A stretch of 64,000 bases of DNA, from NCBI RefSeq assembly GCF_963576545.1, contig NC_083639.1, forward strand, positions 13,488,618-13,552,617, given 5' to 3'. This document shows, one piece after another, positions 26,112-35,900 of this stretch. A program made the position numbers and the translations under genes. This DNA comes from Limanda limanda (Eukaryota; Chordata; Actinopteri; Pleuronectiformes; Pleuronectidae). Positions within the stretch are counted from its first letter, which is position 1. Every line of letters begins with the position of its first letter. The notes under the pieces were generated by a model. It was not told the DNA's origin. It worked only from the letters and a program-made list of their open reading frames with translations, and made no database searches.

Positions 26112-29100
26112 GTAACCTGGGCCATCAGCAGAGCTTTGTAGACGTAGAGAGGGGGAGGCTTCTTCCTGGCATTGATGACCAAAGTCATTCCAAGCTCTCG
26201 AACCTCTTTCCTATGAAAAACCCTCATTCGTGTCAGCCCATGTTCATTTCCCCACAGGGGTCTTTATGTGATGCAACATTCAAATACTCTTGCATTTATC
26301 ATCTGTAATAATCTGTTATTTCCCCCTGTCATCCACACAACCACCTCTTCTTCACATGTCACATTTCTTTAACACCCTTTTAATGCCCTCTCCTCGGGTA
26401 ACCGCTGAATGATCCGATATCAGTTTGGCTGCTAATTCTGGCAAGGCACTGCAAGCCAGACAGTTGGCCGGCTGCCTGTCAGACTGGAGCTCTTTACTGT
26501 GGGGAGAGGAAGGCCAAGCTCTCTAGGGCAGGGGTGCCCAATACGTCGATCGCGATCGACCGGTCGATCGCGAAGGCAGTGTGGGTCGATCGCGACTGGA
26601 CAAGAGGCAGTCACGTGGACGCTCCGGCGCACGTACCCACTTTTTTTTTTTGCCGCCGCCGCCGCCGCCCCTGCCGCCCCCGCCACGCCCCCCGCCCTGG
26701 ACGATGTTGCGAACGTCAACGCGGCGGACTGCTCGTCACGCCGGGTTCAAACCGGATGCGGAAGCGACGCCGAAGCGCGCCGCGCTAATCCCTAGAGCGC
26801 CGGCGCTTTGCTGTTCACACCGGACGCTGAAGCGCCACGCTAATAATATCACATACTTTTGCTGTTATCAGCCTGCAGTAAAAACGGCATTTAATCATTA
26901 TTTTCAAACATATACTTACTTGTTGCTCCAACATTAACTGCAACACAGCCCAACATGTGTCTTCTTTGTCTCATATGTGCTGAGGATCATACAACTCACT
27001 GTACTTCTCCACTTAAATTATTAATTTAATATCATCCATCTTCAAGAACTTCTCCGCTGTTTGCTATGTCGGGTGTGGAGGGTAAATTACGTATTCTCCA
27101 CTCAAACCTATGTGGAGAATACGTAGCCCCCCCCCCCCTCTCTCTCTTTTTATCTATATGACTGCTTGTGGCTGGGCAGAGGGGGACATTTAATAATGTG
27201 ATTGGTAAAATTGGTAAAATTAAATCTCCAGGACAACAGAAGGGGAATACAAAGTATGGGATGCATATTTAATCATTTATGTCAAAATATGTTATCAATA
27301 TCGTTTAAAATCATTTTTCAGTGTGTTTCCTGGCGCAAGAAAAAAGAAGGGGTACGTGCGGGGGGGGGGGGGGGTAGATCTTGTTGAGCTGGTCATTTCA
27401 AGAGTAGCTCACAAGCCTATAAAGTGTGGGCACCCCTGCTCTAGGGAATGGTTTTTTGATGTTTAAACACTTCATCAAACTCAAACAAAAATCATTGCCA
27501 AAGTTTTGGAGAACTTTGGGCAGAGGGACAGCACAGGTGAACATGCACTTGATAAGGCAGACTTATTCATAAAGTTGTGATTCTGCATATTTTTTTTTAT
27601 ATTAAAACAGTAACGGTTAATTGGATCAGCCATACGGAATCTCATTGTTTGGGTCTAAGAGTATGTGCTGTATTCACAGTCTGCTGTGACTGCTGAAAAA
27701 ACTTTTTAAATGATACTCTGCTGCTCTCTTGTGGTCAATTGTATCACATGGCACCATGGGCGCTGACTGGTAAATCCAGATATCAACTAAATCCAATTTC
27801 TGCTGATTAATCGAGAAAATCACAACCTTAAAAAATGGTGGGTAAAACGTTTCGATCTGTTTAAATAAAAAATACACACGTCATAATTTCCCATACCTTG
27901 GTATGGAGTGTAGGTAGAGCAGCATCTGGCACACAGAGTGAGCTGATACAAGGGGTGACGTCCACTCCTTCCTGTCACCATGAACCTCCACAATAGCTCT
28001 GCAGGTCCTGTCCCTGCTGCCTGCGAACAACCACACCAGCCAAACATTAGGTGATAGTTTTTTAGGAAAGGACATAAAATCCTATTTAATCTTTAACAAA
28101 AGATTTGTTGAATGATGCTCATAGATACTTTGAGGGTTGTGAATCTTCCAAATTATTCAATAGCCATATCACATTATATGATGTTTTGTCTTAAAGACGT
28201 CTTGACGCTCACATAAGAAAAGTAAAGGGTTCTAGTGACTGGCTGGGACTCGCAGTCATTTGAACATCTGCTCAGTCACACCCTGATGTTACACGAGAGC
28301 TGCTGAGGTCACAGGTGGGTTCTTAAAGTCACAAACGGTTCAAGAGAGACTCATTTGAGTCAAAGTCATGAAAAGTAATGAAAACTGCCGTCACAGTGCA
28401 ACATTCTCGTTCACTGACCAGTGAGATTTTTAAGATGAAGAAGTCCTAAATACTTGTTTTCCATAACCAACCACACATAATATGGTCAAAGTGATGTCTG
28501 ACACGTCAGTGTAAAAGTGTCAAAGGTACCCGGTAAACAAATGATGCCCAGTTCAATCAGACCGCTGATTCTTCTGAAAGTCGATTCTTCTGTGTGTGGA
28601 GACTGAGGAGAGTCTGGACCTGCAGGTGGAATCACAGTTTGAGAAGAAGATGTTTTTTCTGTCTTTGAGTTGAAGAGTCGGGAGTCAGCTCCTTCTGCGG
28701 TGGAGGAAGTTTCACTCCTGCTTGAGTGGGAGTCTGCAGTGGACACAAAAGTACAGGATTCCTGACAAAGGACAATGAAAAGCAAAGAATTGGAGCCCGA
28801 CTGAATTATTGGTTGACTGGTGATATTGGCTAATATGAGTCTTTCACAGACATATGTCTATCTGCGTATATATTTGCTCATATGCCCCAATATAAAAAGT
28901 TGAAAAGATGTGGATGGTAAGGTACATTGTATTTCAAAAATATATATTTTCTTAATTTAAATTATACATATTTGGTTATATTAGAATTTTCTGAAATGGT
29001 TTACTAGCATATATTAGTATCAGTATTGGCTCACAAAAATCCATACGAGTCAAGCCCTCGTAAAAAAAACTAAATGTGATACAAACATTGCAGGAAAAAG

Positions 29101-30260
29101 TTGCATGGTTAATGTTAGTTGTAGTTTTTTCTCGATGGCTTTCTTCTAAGAGTTCTTATCAAGCAGCATCTTCACATTCAGTCCAGTGGCCCGTGCTCTC
29201 TCATACTAACAGCAATCATTCATTTCTTCAGCTGTAACTTTTAACAGCTCTCTTTCAACACGGACCTGCTCCACACAGCTGCTCAGCCGTGTGCAGACAC
29301 AACTTAAACATTGGACGTGGTAACTCAGTAACAAAACACTGTGGCGGCCTGGCTACTAAGCCTGGCTTTGATTACAGACATCCTAACTGGCCTCTCCTCA
29401 GAGCCAACAAAGCCTCGCCTGTGCTCGCTCTCTTTGCTACTTTAATAGTTCATGACAAGCATGTCTCCAGTCAGGATCTCAACATGGCCCTCTGGGGGCA
29501 GGCGGGTGCGTGCCAGCGGCTGCAGGGGACACAGAAACCTTCTCTCGCATTTTATACCCGTCTCTCTACATCAGAGGAATGCTCGCTGGGATCAGGCCCT
29601 TTCTGTCATTGGGGTGCAAGCGTGCTATTTCCGTTCACTCCCTCAGAAATGGGATTGACGATAATGCAGCTGTTCTGCCAGAGAGAGCCCAGGCGACAGT
29701 GGGAGGATCTCTGGAGGAAGATCATACTCAGTCCTGACCTTTGACCTTTGAACCATTCTTTCTAAAGAGTCCTTCTGAACTGTGACCCTCAGTGTTGTAC
29801 ATTCCCTTATGAGCACGCAAGGTCAAGGTCGAGTTTCAGTCTGCTCAGTCTGTTCGGTGGTTGTTCAATCATTCAGCAACATAAAAGATGTCTTTGTGTG
29901 AAATAAAAACAATGTACAAACTGTGTGTGGGCGAGGGTTTAAAGAGATACTGCACACACAACAAGACATACATTAATCCTGGATTTAATATCAATTTACT
30001 AAATGTTTAAAAGATCTACATTTATGATTTGAACATGGCGCCACCTAGTGTTCAAACTGTCTCGGCCCTTGCAGGACCAAAGTTTACGTCACAGTCAACC
30101 TTTCTACCTCATGGTGTTTATTTATATTTGAAAATAGTTAACTCTCCTAATCAAAGGGGGGCTTCCCTCCCCCAGCCACCAGCGGCTGCTCTCGATTGGG
30201 AATCTGGAAAGCTGTGCTCAAACAGCTAAACCTGTACATGGGTTTAGCTGCCATTCCCAC

Positions 30261-30314
<54 letters not shown>

Positions 30315-32951
30315 GCTGTCACTAATTGGTGTGTTGTGTGTGAGTGTGTATGTGTGTGTTCCTGTACTTATATCTTTGTGAGGACCATTTTAAGCACAGA
30401 CCGTACAGAGTGAGGACATTTTTGAAAAGTGAGGACATTTTGACCGATCCTCACCTTTTCAATGGACTGTTTGAGGGTTTGGTTTCGGGGTTAGGGCTAC
30501 TATTAGGTTTAGGTTAGGCTTAGGGTTAGTATTTTAGTAAGATGGCTAAGGTTGGCCTCTTTAAGAAATAAGTACAGAAGTGTCTGTTTGTGTGTGTGTG
30601 TGTGTTTGTGTGTGTGTAAATTTACACTTTAAATGACAATTAAAAATGTAAATATTTTATAAAAAGAATCTTAATTTGCTGACTCTGCTTTACCTTTTTT
30701 ATGAGACAGTCTCTCCAGCTTCATGGTCACCTGATCCAACAGTTCAGCTTTCTTACACAGGATAACACTGGAGATTGTTTCAGGGCAAACATCACTTTGG
30801 CTCCGGTTGTTGAGTTTATAGAGGAGCGGACTTCCTTTGGGTGTCTCTGACACTGTGGACAGAGACCTCAGCTTAACTTTGTGTTTCCCTGATGGTTTCA
30901 GAAGCTCCACCTTCTGCTGTGGTTTTACGTCACCATCACGTGTCTCCGAGAACACATCGGATCCCGGTGGCTCGCTAGTGTTTTGTCCTAACTGGTGGGA
31001 AATCAGTTTCGTCTGAACTCTCTGACTCTGGCTCAAACCAGGGGTTGATTTCAAAACCGTGGGTGATTCCTTCATAAGGTTTTCAGGCTCAGGGCTTGTA
31101 GGAAGGTCTTTGAGGTTAGACACAAAGTGTTCTGTTGTTGGTTCACAGCAAGGTTTGTATTGACAGAGGTCATGACGTATCACGGCCTCTTTAGAGTGGT
31201 TATAAATGCTCAGTTCATCTATCGGAGCTTCAAATCCTTTGGATCTTAACTCCCCTTCTGCACAAAGGCCGGCCTCCTCCAGGGCAGAGAGTAGGTCCCT
31301 ACTCCCTCTCTCAAAAGGGACTGGGTTCCTCAGTGCTGCCAGGTACGAGTCTCTATACCGACACTTCAAGTCGTGATCGGTCAGCTCCTGTCCCAGCTTC
31401 CCCTCCCTGCATGGCGTACACGGCTCCTCTGCATACTGAAGGGTGCGTCCGCAGGGGACACCATGCCCAAGTGGTACAGGTGGAGGTGGTCTCACAGGTT
31501 TGAACAAAGCTGAATGGGGTGGATTTGGGTGGCTGTCTCTATGCTTATCCACCAACGCCTTCCCTTTAGCGATATCCACCAAGTCCACATAGTCCCCCTC
31601 GATCTCTCCATAATTACGACTGTCCCACGTATTAGGAGAAACCCAACCCACTGGTTTGATTAAAGGTTTGGAGCAAGATTTTGGTGTGCGTCTTTCATGC
31701 TCCATTTTGACAAGTTTAGAAGAACAGTGCACGGATCTCATAGAGGCCGACATCCTGTCTTTTGCAGGAAGAAACATGGCTCCCATCGGGAGGGTGGAGG
31801 AGTTGAAATGGGAGGTGACTGAGATCTTCTTTGGCTCAGGAGGGGCCTCCTGATACGTGGGCATGATCTTAGGCTTATCCAAAAACTGTGGGATAGCTAT
31901 CTGGGCCCAGGGCAACTTGATTACTCCTTGATCTGTGCAAAGCAAGCAACGTGACAGAGGAGTCCCATGGCGTCCTTCATTGATGTCCTGCAGCCAGTCC
32001 TGGGTGAAGATGCAGGGGTAGGACGTTTCAGGCACGGGGGTCTCCTCCACCTCACGACCGCCTCCCTCCAGAAGACTTTTGAGGACGATGCGAGCCGCTT
32101 GGTCCCCGAAAGGCTCCACTTGGAGATAGAAGTCTCCAGGACGCAGAAGCAGAGGGTTTACAGGCGCTAGCTGGATGACGGTTTTGTCATGGAGACACAG
32201 AGGCCAGCCCTCACAGCGGAAAACCACTTCAGAGTATCCAGCCTAGGAAATAATACAAATTTTGTTTCAAATTTTTGCAACATAAAACTGTTTTCTCAGT
32301 GTTTGATTGATGTATTTCTACGAGAATTTAATGGATGTTTATTCCCAATAGACTTAGTAAGTGAGGGTTTGTATTTATATTAGGAATTTAAATATATATT
32401 TCTTCCATATCTGTGTTAAGATGAGTTATTTCTCTGACAAATTGCAGCAGGTAGTATCTTTGCCAAACACGTTTTCCCCCTGGACCGAGGGGATATGTGA
32501 TTCCTAAAAACCTCAACATAGTCTAATCTGTGTAAAATACTAAATCTAACAGATGTCACTGTTAAAACCCACCTGCTGTTTTTAGACTGCCTCTAAGAGC
32601 AGAGCTGTTCCCACCAAACTGAACAACTAAGTGCATTCAATTTCCTGTCATATATTAAGTGCCTCTATAAAACCTGCTGTTTAGGTACATCAATTAAAGA
32701 AATGTGTGCACATTCAGCATATTATAAGGAAGAGGATGATGTATGATACGTACACATGCTGCCTGTTGGACACTCTCCAACAAGTGTTTGGAGGGGATGA
32801 GGAAATCTAGCATGCACTGCAATGCATCTCCGTGGTAACGCTCCTCAATAGTGCGAAACAGCTGGCTGAGGACGACGGGCGCCGTGGCCTCGAAAGGCGG
32901 GAAGAGGGCCGAGAGGGCGCTCTGGATGGATGAGTCCAGAGATTCTGGATT
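9613..32951 (-). CDS. plekhg4: PLEKHG4/PLEKHG4B-family Rho guanine-nucleotide exchange factor (puratrophin-1-like)
   Basis: A DH-PH exchange factor expected to load GTP on Rho-family GTPases and act on the actin cytoskeleton. Visible coding exons in transcript order: 32951-32754, 32242-30694, 28733-28530, 28020-27897, 26210-26117, 25914-25828, 25703-25587, 23409-23311, 23228-23080, 22018-21880, 21717-21595, 21405-21208, 21073-20115, 19900-19651, 18860-18771, 13182-12958, 12450-12280, 11078-10901, 10776-10660, 10548-10297, 10147-9870, 9651-9613 (stop 9615-9613). All junctions are GT-AG and the frame stays open, giving about 1,879 codons. Domain order: N-terminal module, CRAL-TRIO-like region, spectrin-like helices, linker, DH, PH, Ser-rich tail. 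The DH motifs fit PLEKHG4 and PLEKHG4B rather than ARHGEF40, whose N-terminal module is similar. I cannot separate PLEKHG4 from PLEKHG4B by eye. The exon with the initiating Met was not identified. Confidence 0.88.
10660..12450 (-). CDS. plekhg4: RhoGEF exons 17-19: PH domain and post-PH motif
   Basis: Exons 12450-12280, 11078-10901 and 10776-10660. The PH domain is read from VNLKEQGQLRRQDEFLV through HIFLFQELILFSKTRK, YIYKQSFKTSDIGMTQ, GLCFEIWFRKRKTQDTYIL and the C-terminal helix VKEAWTKDLERILWEQA, which carries the near-invariant PH Trp. The next exon holds MGIGNKPFMDIKPSEAAIS, a conserved post-PH block of PLEKHG4/PLEKHG4B. The RASIAV-SSFDH segment that I recall following it in the mammalian proteins is not seen. 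The intron there is only 111 bp, so the segment is absent rather than overlooked in a long intron. Confidence 0.92.
11752..12110 (+). pseudogene. Remnant of a coiled-coil protein gene, broken by stops and a frameshift
   Basis: Read on the plus strand after a decent acceptor-like tract (ending near 11741), the sequence gives QQELRDRLHKAAVEMRS. It then shifts frame and gives DVQAELSVKDNELKHTGQV, a stop, ATTLEEKLHRELAPVEKE, a stop, and SRKVEALGKQNAALKEQV. The Glu/Lys/Leu heptad character in two frames, interrupted by stops (about 11908 and 11974), looks like a decayed coding copy of a coiled-coil gene rather than chance. I cannot name the parent gene. It lies antisense inside a RhoGEF intron (exons 17/18). 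Confidence 0.5.
12150..12262. repeat. TTAGGG-like interspersed repeat followed by TG-rich run
   Basis: Degenerate units of (T)TAGGG and TTTAGGTTAGGG (12153-12198) followed by 'aagtacaagagtgtgtgtg'. The same arrangement occurs in the longer copy at 30335-30620. It therefore looks like an interspersed fish repeat with telomere-like units, not an ancestral telomere. Confidence 0.65.
12958..19900 (-). CDS. plekhg4: RhoGEF exons 14-16: DH (Dbl homology) catalytic domain
   Basis: Exons 19900-19651, 18860-18771 and 13182-12958. Conserved region 1 is visible as MEELLSTEREYVKALGYV, followed by DVPQDLRGQRGSIFGNLEKL, FLDELQSC and CFLRH. The second exon gives ALYALYSKNKPQSDSLL and HGQVFFK. The third gives GDKMDLCSYMLKPVQRISKY, the CR3 helix that contacts the GTPase, then LLLQDM and FQLRHGNNLLAMDAI. 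These order and spacing features are those of PLEKHG4-type DH domains. The intron between 18771 and 13182 is 5.6 kb, of which 4.8 kb is a hAT transposon. Confidence 0.93.
13313..18147 (+). mobile_element. Near-complete hAT transposon, ZMYM1/TTF-type family, 4.8 kb
   Basis: The ends are inverted repeats: CAATGGCGGAGCCAGGG at the left, CAGTGGCGGAGCCAGGG at the right on the opposite strand. A perfect 8-bp target duplication AGTGGGAC flanks it (13305-13312, 18148-18155). Both ends carry clustered GGCCACCCC-like subterminal motifs. The interior encodes a full-length transposase in the plus direction with two premature stops. The element sits in a RhoGEF intron, antisense to that gene, between the second and third DH exons. 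The intact duplication and nearly open reading frame point to a fairly recent insertion. Confidence 0.95.
13954..17185 (+). pseudogene. hAT transposase with TTF-type zinc finger and hAT dimerisation domain, two nonsense changes
   Basis: Predicted exons 13954-14104, 14392-14463, 14665-14739 and 15033-17185, all phase 1 with GT-AG introns, total about 816 codons. The first exon starts MKRKKADIASFFRASGKK. The last has LKLYPRTLQGDRRRHF, WLEYS and AYCYACRHFG (TTF zinc finger), MADETKDL (likely first catalytic Asp region), HCNAHCLNLVLVD, and the C-terminal VSTASCERSFSTLKLIKTHL hAT dimerisation motif. In-frame stops are TAG at 15122-15124 and TGA at 16190-16192. Each is one transition from the residue usual in this family (Gln and Trp). 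No frameshift is seen. It cuts and pastes DNA in relatives; this copy should not make full-length protein unless the stops are bypassed. Such genes are often annotated as ZMYM1-like. Confidence 0.9.
19199..19520 (+). repeat. Teleost interspersed repeat, copy B
   Basis: It starts 'tttacctccgccaaggagat', contains 'aaaaactactggatggatta' and 'catgaaacttgcgg', and ends with 'gcagatccaaataaaaatc'. It belongs to the same family as the copies at 4601-6990 (split) and 53860-54135. It lies in the RhoGEF intron after exon 14 (reading 3'). The transposon class is uncertain. Confidence 0.7.
20115..23409 (-). CDS. plekhg4: RhoGEF exons 8-13: spectrin-like helical region and charged linker
   Basis: Exons 23409-23311, 23228-23080, 22018-21880, 21717-21595, 21405-21208 and 21073-20115. 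The first five encode helix-forming, Leu/Glu/Lys-rich sequence. It includes EDTRLVTLQREGGAAL, matching the family's DPRLTALQRDGGAIL block, and HQ/EQ-rich heptads typical of spectrin-like repeats. The 959-nt exon begins with more helical sequence (KECSHFLEQVEQG). It then becomes a Lys/Glu/Ser/Thr-rich, probably disordered linker of about 220 residues leading to the DH domain. Splice phases agree throughout (0, 0, 2, 0, 0, 0, ending in phase 2). Confidence 0.85.
25587..28733 (-). CDS. plekhg4: RhoGEF exons 3-7: CRAL-TRIO-like (Sec14-like) region
   Basis: Five exons (28733-28530, 28020-27897, 26210-26117, 25914-25828, 25703-25587) form one frame. The protein runs SGLIELGIICLPG, then MLLYLHSIPRKEVRELGMTL, VINARKKPPPLYVYKAL and DLGGTFTYSHTDWVQFH. 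The LYLHSIPR and LGMTLVINAR blocks resemble the LHYLHSLLRP / LGLSVLLDLR segments of ARHGEF40 and PLEKHG4, the degenerate Sec14-like domain of this family. The last four exons are certain in frame. The first is less so, because the phase of exon 2 fits the internal CAG acceptor at 28734 rather than the stronger-looking one about 52 bp upstream. The intron after 26117 begins almost directly with a CA/TG microsatellite, and the preceding intron holds a 910-bp hAT element. Confidence 0.8.
26027..26110. repeat. (TG)n/(CA)n microsatellite abutting a RhoGEF splice donor
   Basis: About 42 TG units. On the minus (transcribed) strand the intron starts with donor GTTACAA at 26116 and runs straight into the CA array. 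The array therefore begins about six bases inside the intron. Confidence 0.97.
26529..27438 (+). mobile_element. Non-autonomous hAT element, 910 bp
   Basis: The ends read CAGGGGTGCCCAA at the left and, on the opposite strand, CAGGGGTGCCCAC at the right. A perfect 8-bp target duplication CTCTAGGG flanks it (26521-26528, 27439-27446). Three copies of GTCGATCGCGA lie near the left end. The interior has GCC repeats, C and G runs and a 14-bp inverted repeat, but no transposase. It lies in the RhoGEF intron between exons 4 and 5. The end sequence is of the type seen with ZBED/Charlie-like hAT families in fish. Confidence 0.93.
28734..30334. other. RhoGEF intron, mostly unassigned
   Basis: Contains a (CA)n microsatellite at about 30261-30311 and a CTCF-like motif near 30038. 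A plus-strand ORF of 151 codons (29289-29744) has no recognisable domain and is treated as chance. Confidence 0.5.
30335..30620. repeat. Teleost repeat with GTGAGGAC and TTAGGG-like units
   Basis: 'gaggacatttt'-type units (about 30400-30450) precede degenerate TTAGGG/TTAGGTT units (30488-30530) and a TG-rich tail with 'aagtacagaagtgt'. This is the fuller copy of the family seen at 12150-12262. Confidence 0.65.
30694..32951 (-). CDS. plekhg4: RhoGEF exons 1-2 as visible: conserved N-terminal module and long linker
   Basis: The first visible exon (32951-32754, 66 codons) starts after a strong pyrimidine-rich acceptor and encodes NPESLDSSIQ, then the FPPFEATAP and LDFLIPSKHLLESVQQAA motifs. The second (32242-30694, about 516 codons) continues with EGWPLCLHD, LLRPGDFYLQV and DWLQDINEGR. 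These blocks are shared by the N-termini of ARHGEF40 and PLEKHG4B-type proteins, from memory of those families. After about residue 190 the sequence becomes low-complexity, Pro/Ser/Lys-rich and probably disordered. The upstream exon with the start codon is outside the part I could resolve. A first exon near 56 kb is one candidate. Confidence 0.85.
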
Positions 32952-35900
32952 CTGGAGAACAAGAACAGACGGAGGTCAGTGACGTGAGGTTTGTGTTGCT
33001 TAACAAGTCACGGAAACTACATGTGTCAATGGGTTGTTGAGTTCTCTGCCAGTCTGATTCCATAGAGAATGTTATATCACAGGAATGCCTTGAGGTAATT
33101 TCTTCACATTTGGCAGAAACATTGACTTACACATTCATTTGAATTTGGTTTCAAAAGTCATGGCCACTGTTATTTCACAAAACACATTTTTGGCCATAAT
33201 CCTCACTCTAATTATAACAAAAATTCACACAAATATCCAATCAAATAAATGAAATCACGAAGTTATGGCATTTTATATCTGAAATGTTAAAGGTCAAAGT
33301 TCCTCTGACATCATAATCTGGGAAAACACTTCACTGTCAATTATTGAACAGCATGACTCTGGAACAGAATAGGAGATTTCCTGTAATTTGACTGGCTGGC
33401 GGAGGCATACAACCGCAAGGTAGTGATTAGGGTTTAATTACAAACGGTTCCTGACTATTATTACTGGAAGACTCATGTTAAATACATTTAGTCACAGCTG
33501 GAGGAGTAAAGAAAAGTACATGAAATGCCCCTAAATCAGTTTAACAAAATGCAAAGTGATTAAAGAATCACGTCACCTTCCGGACGTGATCAGTAATGGT
33601 CTGCTATTTATCATTACTTAGTACCTACACTTTGGATAGTTTGTGGTTAATGCAAAGAAATGTGCTTCTCTTAGTGTTGTGTGCGAGTAGGGCTGAGAAT
33701 GAGTGTCGTGTGGAATGTGGACAGTAAATTTCGATGTTTGTTTGGATTGGACTTTCTGTAAGATGGATTTATTTTCAGAAAGTTCACTTGGCCAAGATAT
33801 GTCAAAAACATATTCTCTGCAAATGCAAAATGACAGCACAGATATTTTTATAGGCCTTTTATGCCGGACTGTGGACCTACTGATTCCCCCCATAGCGGTT
33901 TCTGTTTAAGAAAAAGGATCAGAACGAAACTGATATGCTTTACAGCTTGAGAAAAATTTTGGATGACTCACAAGATCAGATTCACCAACATCTTGATCAA
34001 CTGTACATAGGAACTAAATAAACAAAGTAGAAAGAGTTTCAAGAGGACAAGGTCTGATCCTCCTCAAAACCCTTTCAACTGTACCTGGAGATGATTAAGT
34101 CTGTCCTGCCTGAGTGTGTGCAACCTGTCTCACATCGGGCCAGGACACACTTAATTTGAGATGGTGTATTTGTAGCAGCCCAGGGTCAGCGTCTGAACCC
34201 GTCCACAGTGTCACAAAGGCATCAAAGCAGATGCAGGGGCTTTTGGTTTCAGCACAAATGGCCATAAAGATGCAACTGTGTAAGACGACACCATTTTCTT
34301 TGAAGAGGCTCGCTTGCAGCTGGTGTTAAGTGCAAATCTGCTTTTGGTTTTGTGTCTGTTTTGGATGAGCTGCTGACACCAGGTATGAGTGAAGTTCTGC
34401 TAAATGTATGGAAACTATACAGATGAAAATAGGGCATCTTTGAAATAATTAGATTTTTTATACAGAGGCAAGTGCACGAAATGTAGCATTACAACTTTTC
34501 CTTGGCATATTTATAATTTTTAAGTATTATAAGATTATAGTATAAAAATCTATGGCACATTCCTGCTATCATTAACGTGTCTACAAACATGTAAATAGAA
34601 ACATGAGACTGCGCAGATTTGCACTGAGCCACATGTGTATGTTCAGGGTTAAAATATGTACATACAGGAACAAAATATTTTATTTAAAGACATTAACAGC
34701 TCATTGTGGAACAGTTAATTTCTAAACGAATAATTCAAGTGTTTTTAAAAACAGACCCTGATACATAGTTTTTATTTGTATTGTGTCTGAGGTAGTTTCA
34801 CTGAACTTTACTGTGTTCATACTCATGGTTTCGGCCACACCCGAGCTAACATGGCTAAAAGTCGGCGATCCACTTTTCTAAATAAAGAGGACCCTTGGTT
34901 AATCTCTCTAGGACTCAAATGATCTACAGTACCATGTTTGATTTCAAGGTCATGTATGTTGTGGAATATGGATGTACTCTTTCTATATATGATTTGTTTT
35001 TAATTTTCCTCATTTAGAGTACTGTAAACCTGAAATGTACAATTGTTGCTGTATTCACTCACAGTGTAGTCAAATAAAAGCCTCTTTGAGAAGAAAAGGA
35101 ATAATATTCATGTTGAGTCAGGTGAAAATAAGGACTTGACACATAATTTACATCTGGACAGGTCTTAGTGGCCAATCACAGCAGGCTATGCTATTCATAC
35201 AAGCAGTTCACAGTACCCCGCTGTGTAAATCTCCTAGCTTCACAAAGGGTTCTGTTTTTAGCCCCTTCCTCATTTAGCTTGATGGCCTGACTGAGACCAG
35301 AGACTGGCCCAGTGTAAACAAAAGTGCTCCAGCTTCAAAGAACCCGCACTGGTTAGCACTGGGACTGAACAAATACTAATGTGAGCAGCTTCGATAACAA
35401 AGGTCATAAAATTTCAACAGCTCATGATTCACTGAATGTTTCACGAAATCATTCAGACTTTGTATTTGTATATACGTTTTTGTTTGGTATTGTACATTTA
35501 GTCTTTAATGTCTGCAAACTTAATTAACATCAATATCAGAATTTGACCACTTGCAGTTTTCTCTGTATCTCTTGCATGTCCTCAGTAGAAAGGAATGCTT
35601 CTTTTTTTGATTTGCACATCTGTCACAATAGATTAGGAAATGGACAACAGAATACCTTTGAGGCCGCTTCGTGAATGGTAATGCATCACAGCTGTTTTCG
35701 ACTGACTGCAGCCATTCAGCTTTGGGTTCTACTGTATGTCTCGTAGCTAAATGTTAACCTGAAGTCATATCTAATTAAACACAACACTGTGAAGCTACTT
35801 TGCTTTACTTTATTTGACAGGACCAGAGTTTCTGTACTGGCCCTAGAATATAGTTTCCCAGAATTAAAGCTTTATTAAGACCAGTGCAGCCTTGCATGTG

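Noticed and set aside
29289..29744. 151-codon plus-strand ORF in a RhoGEF intron
   Set aside because: Antisense within the gene, no domain, no splice support.
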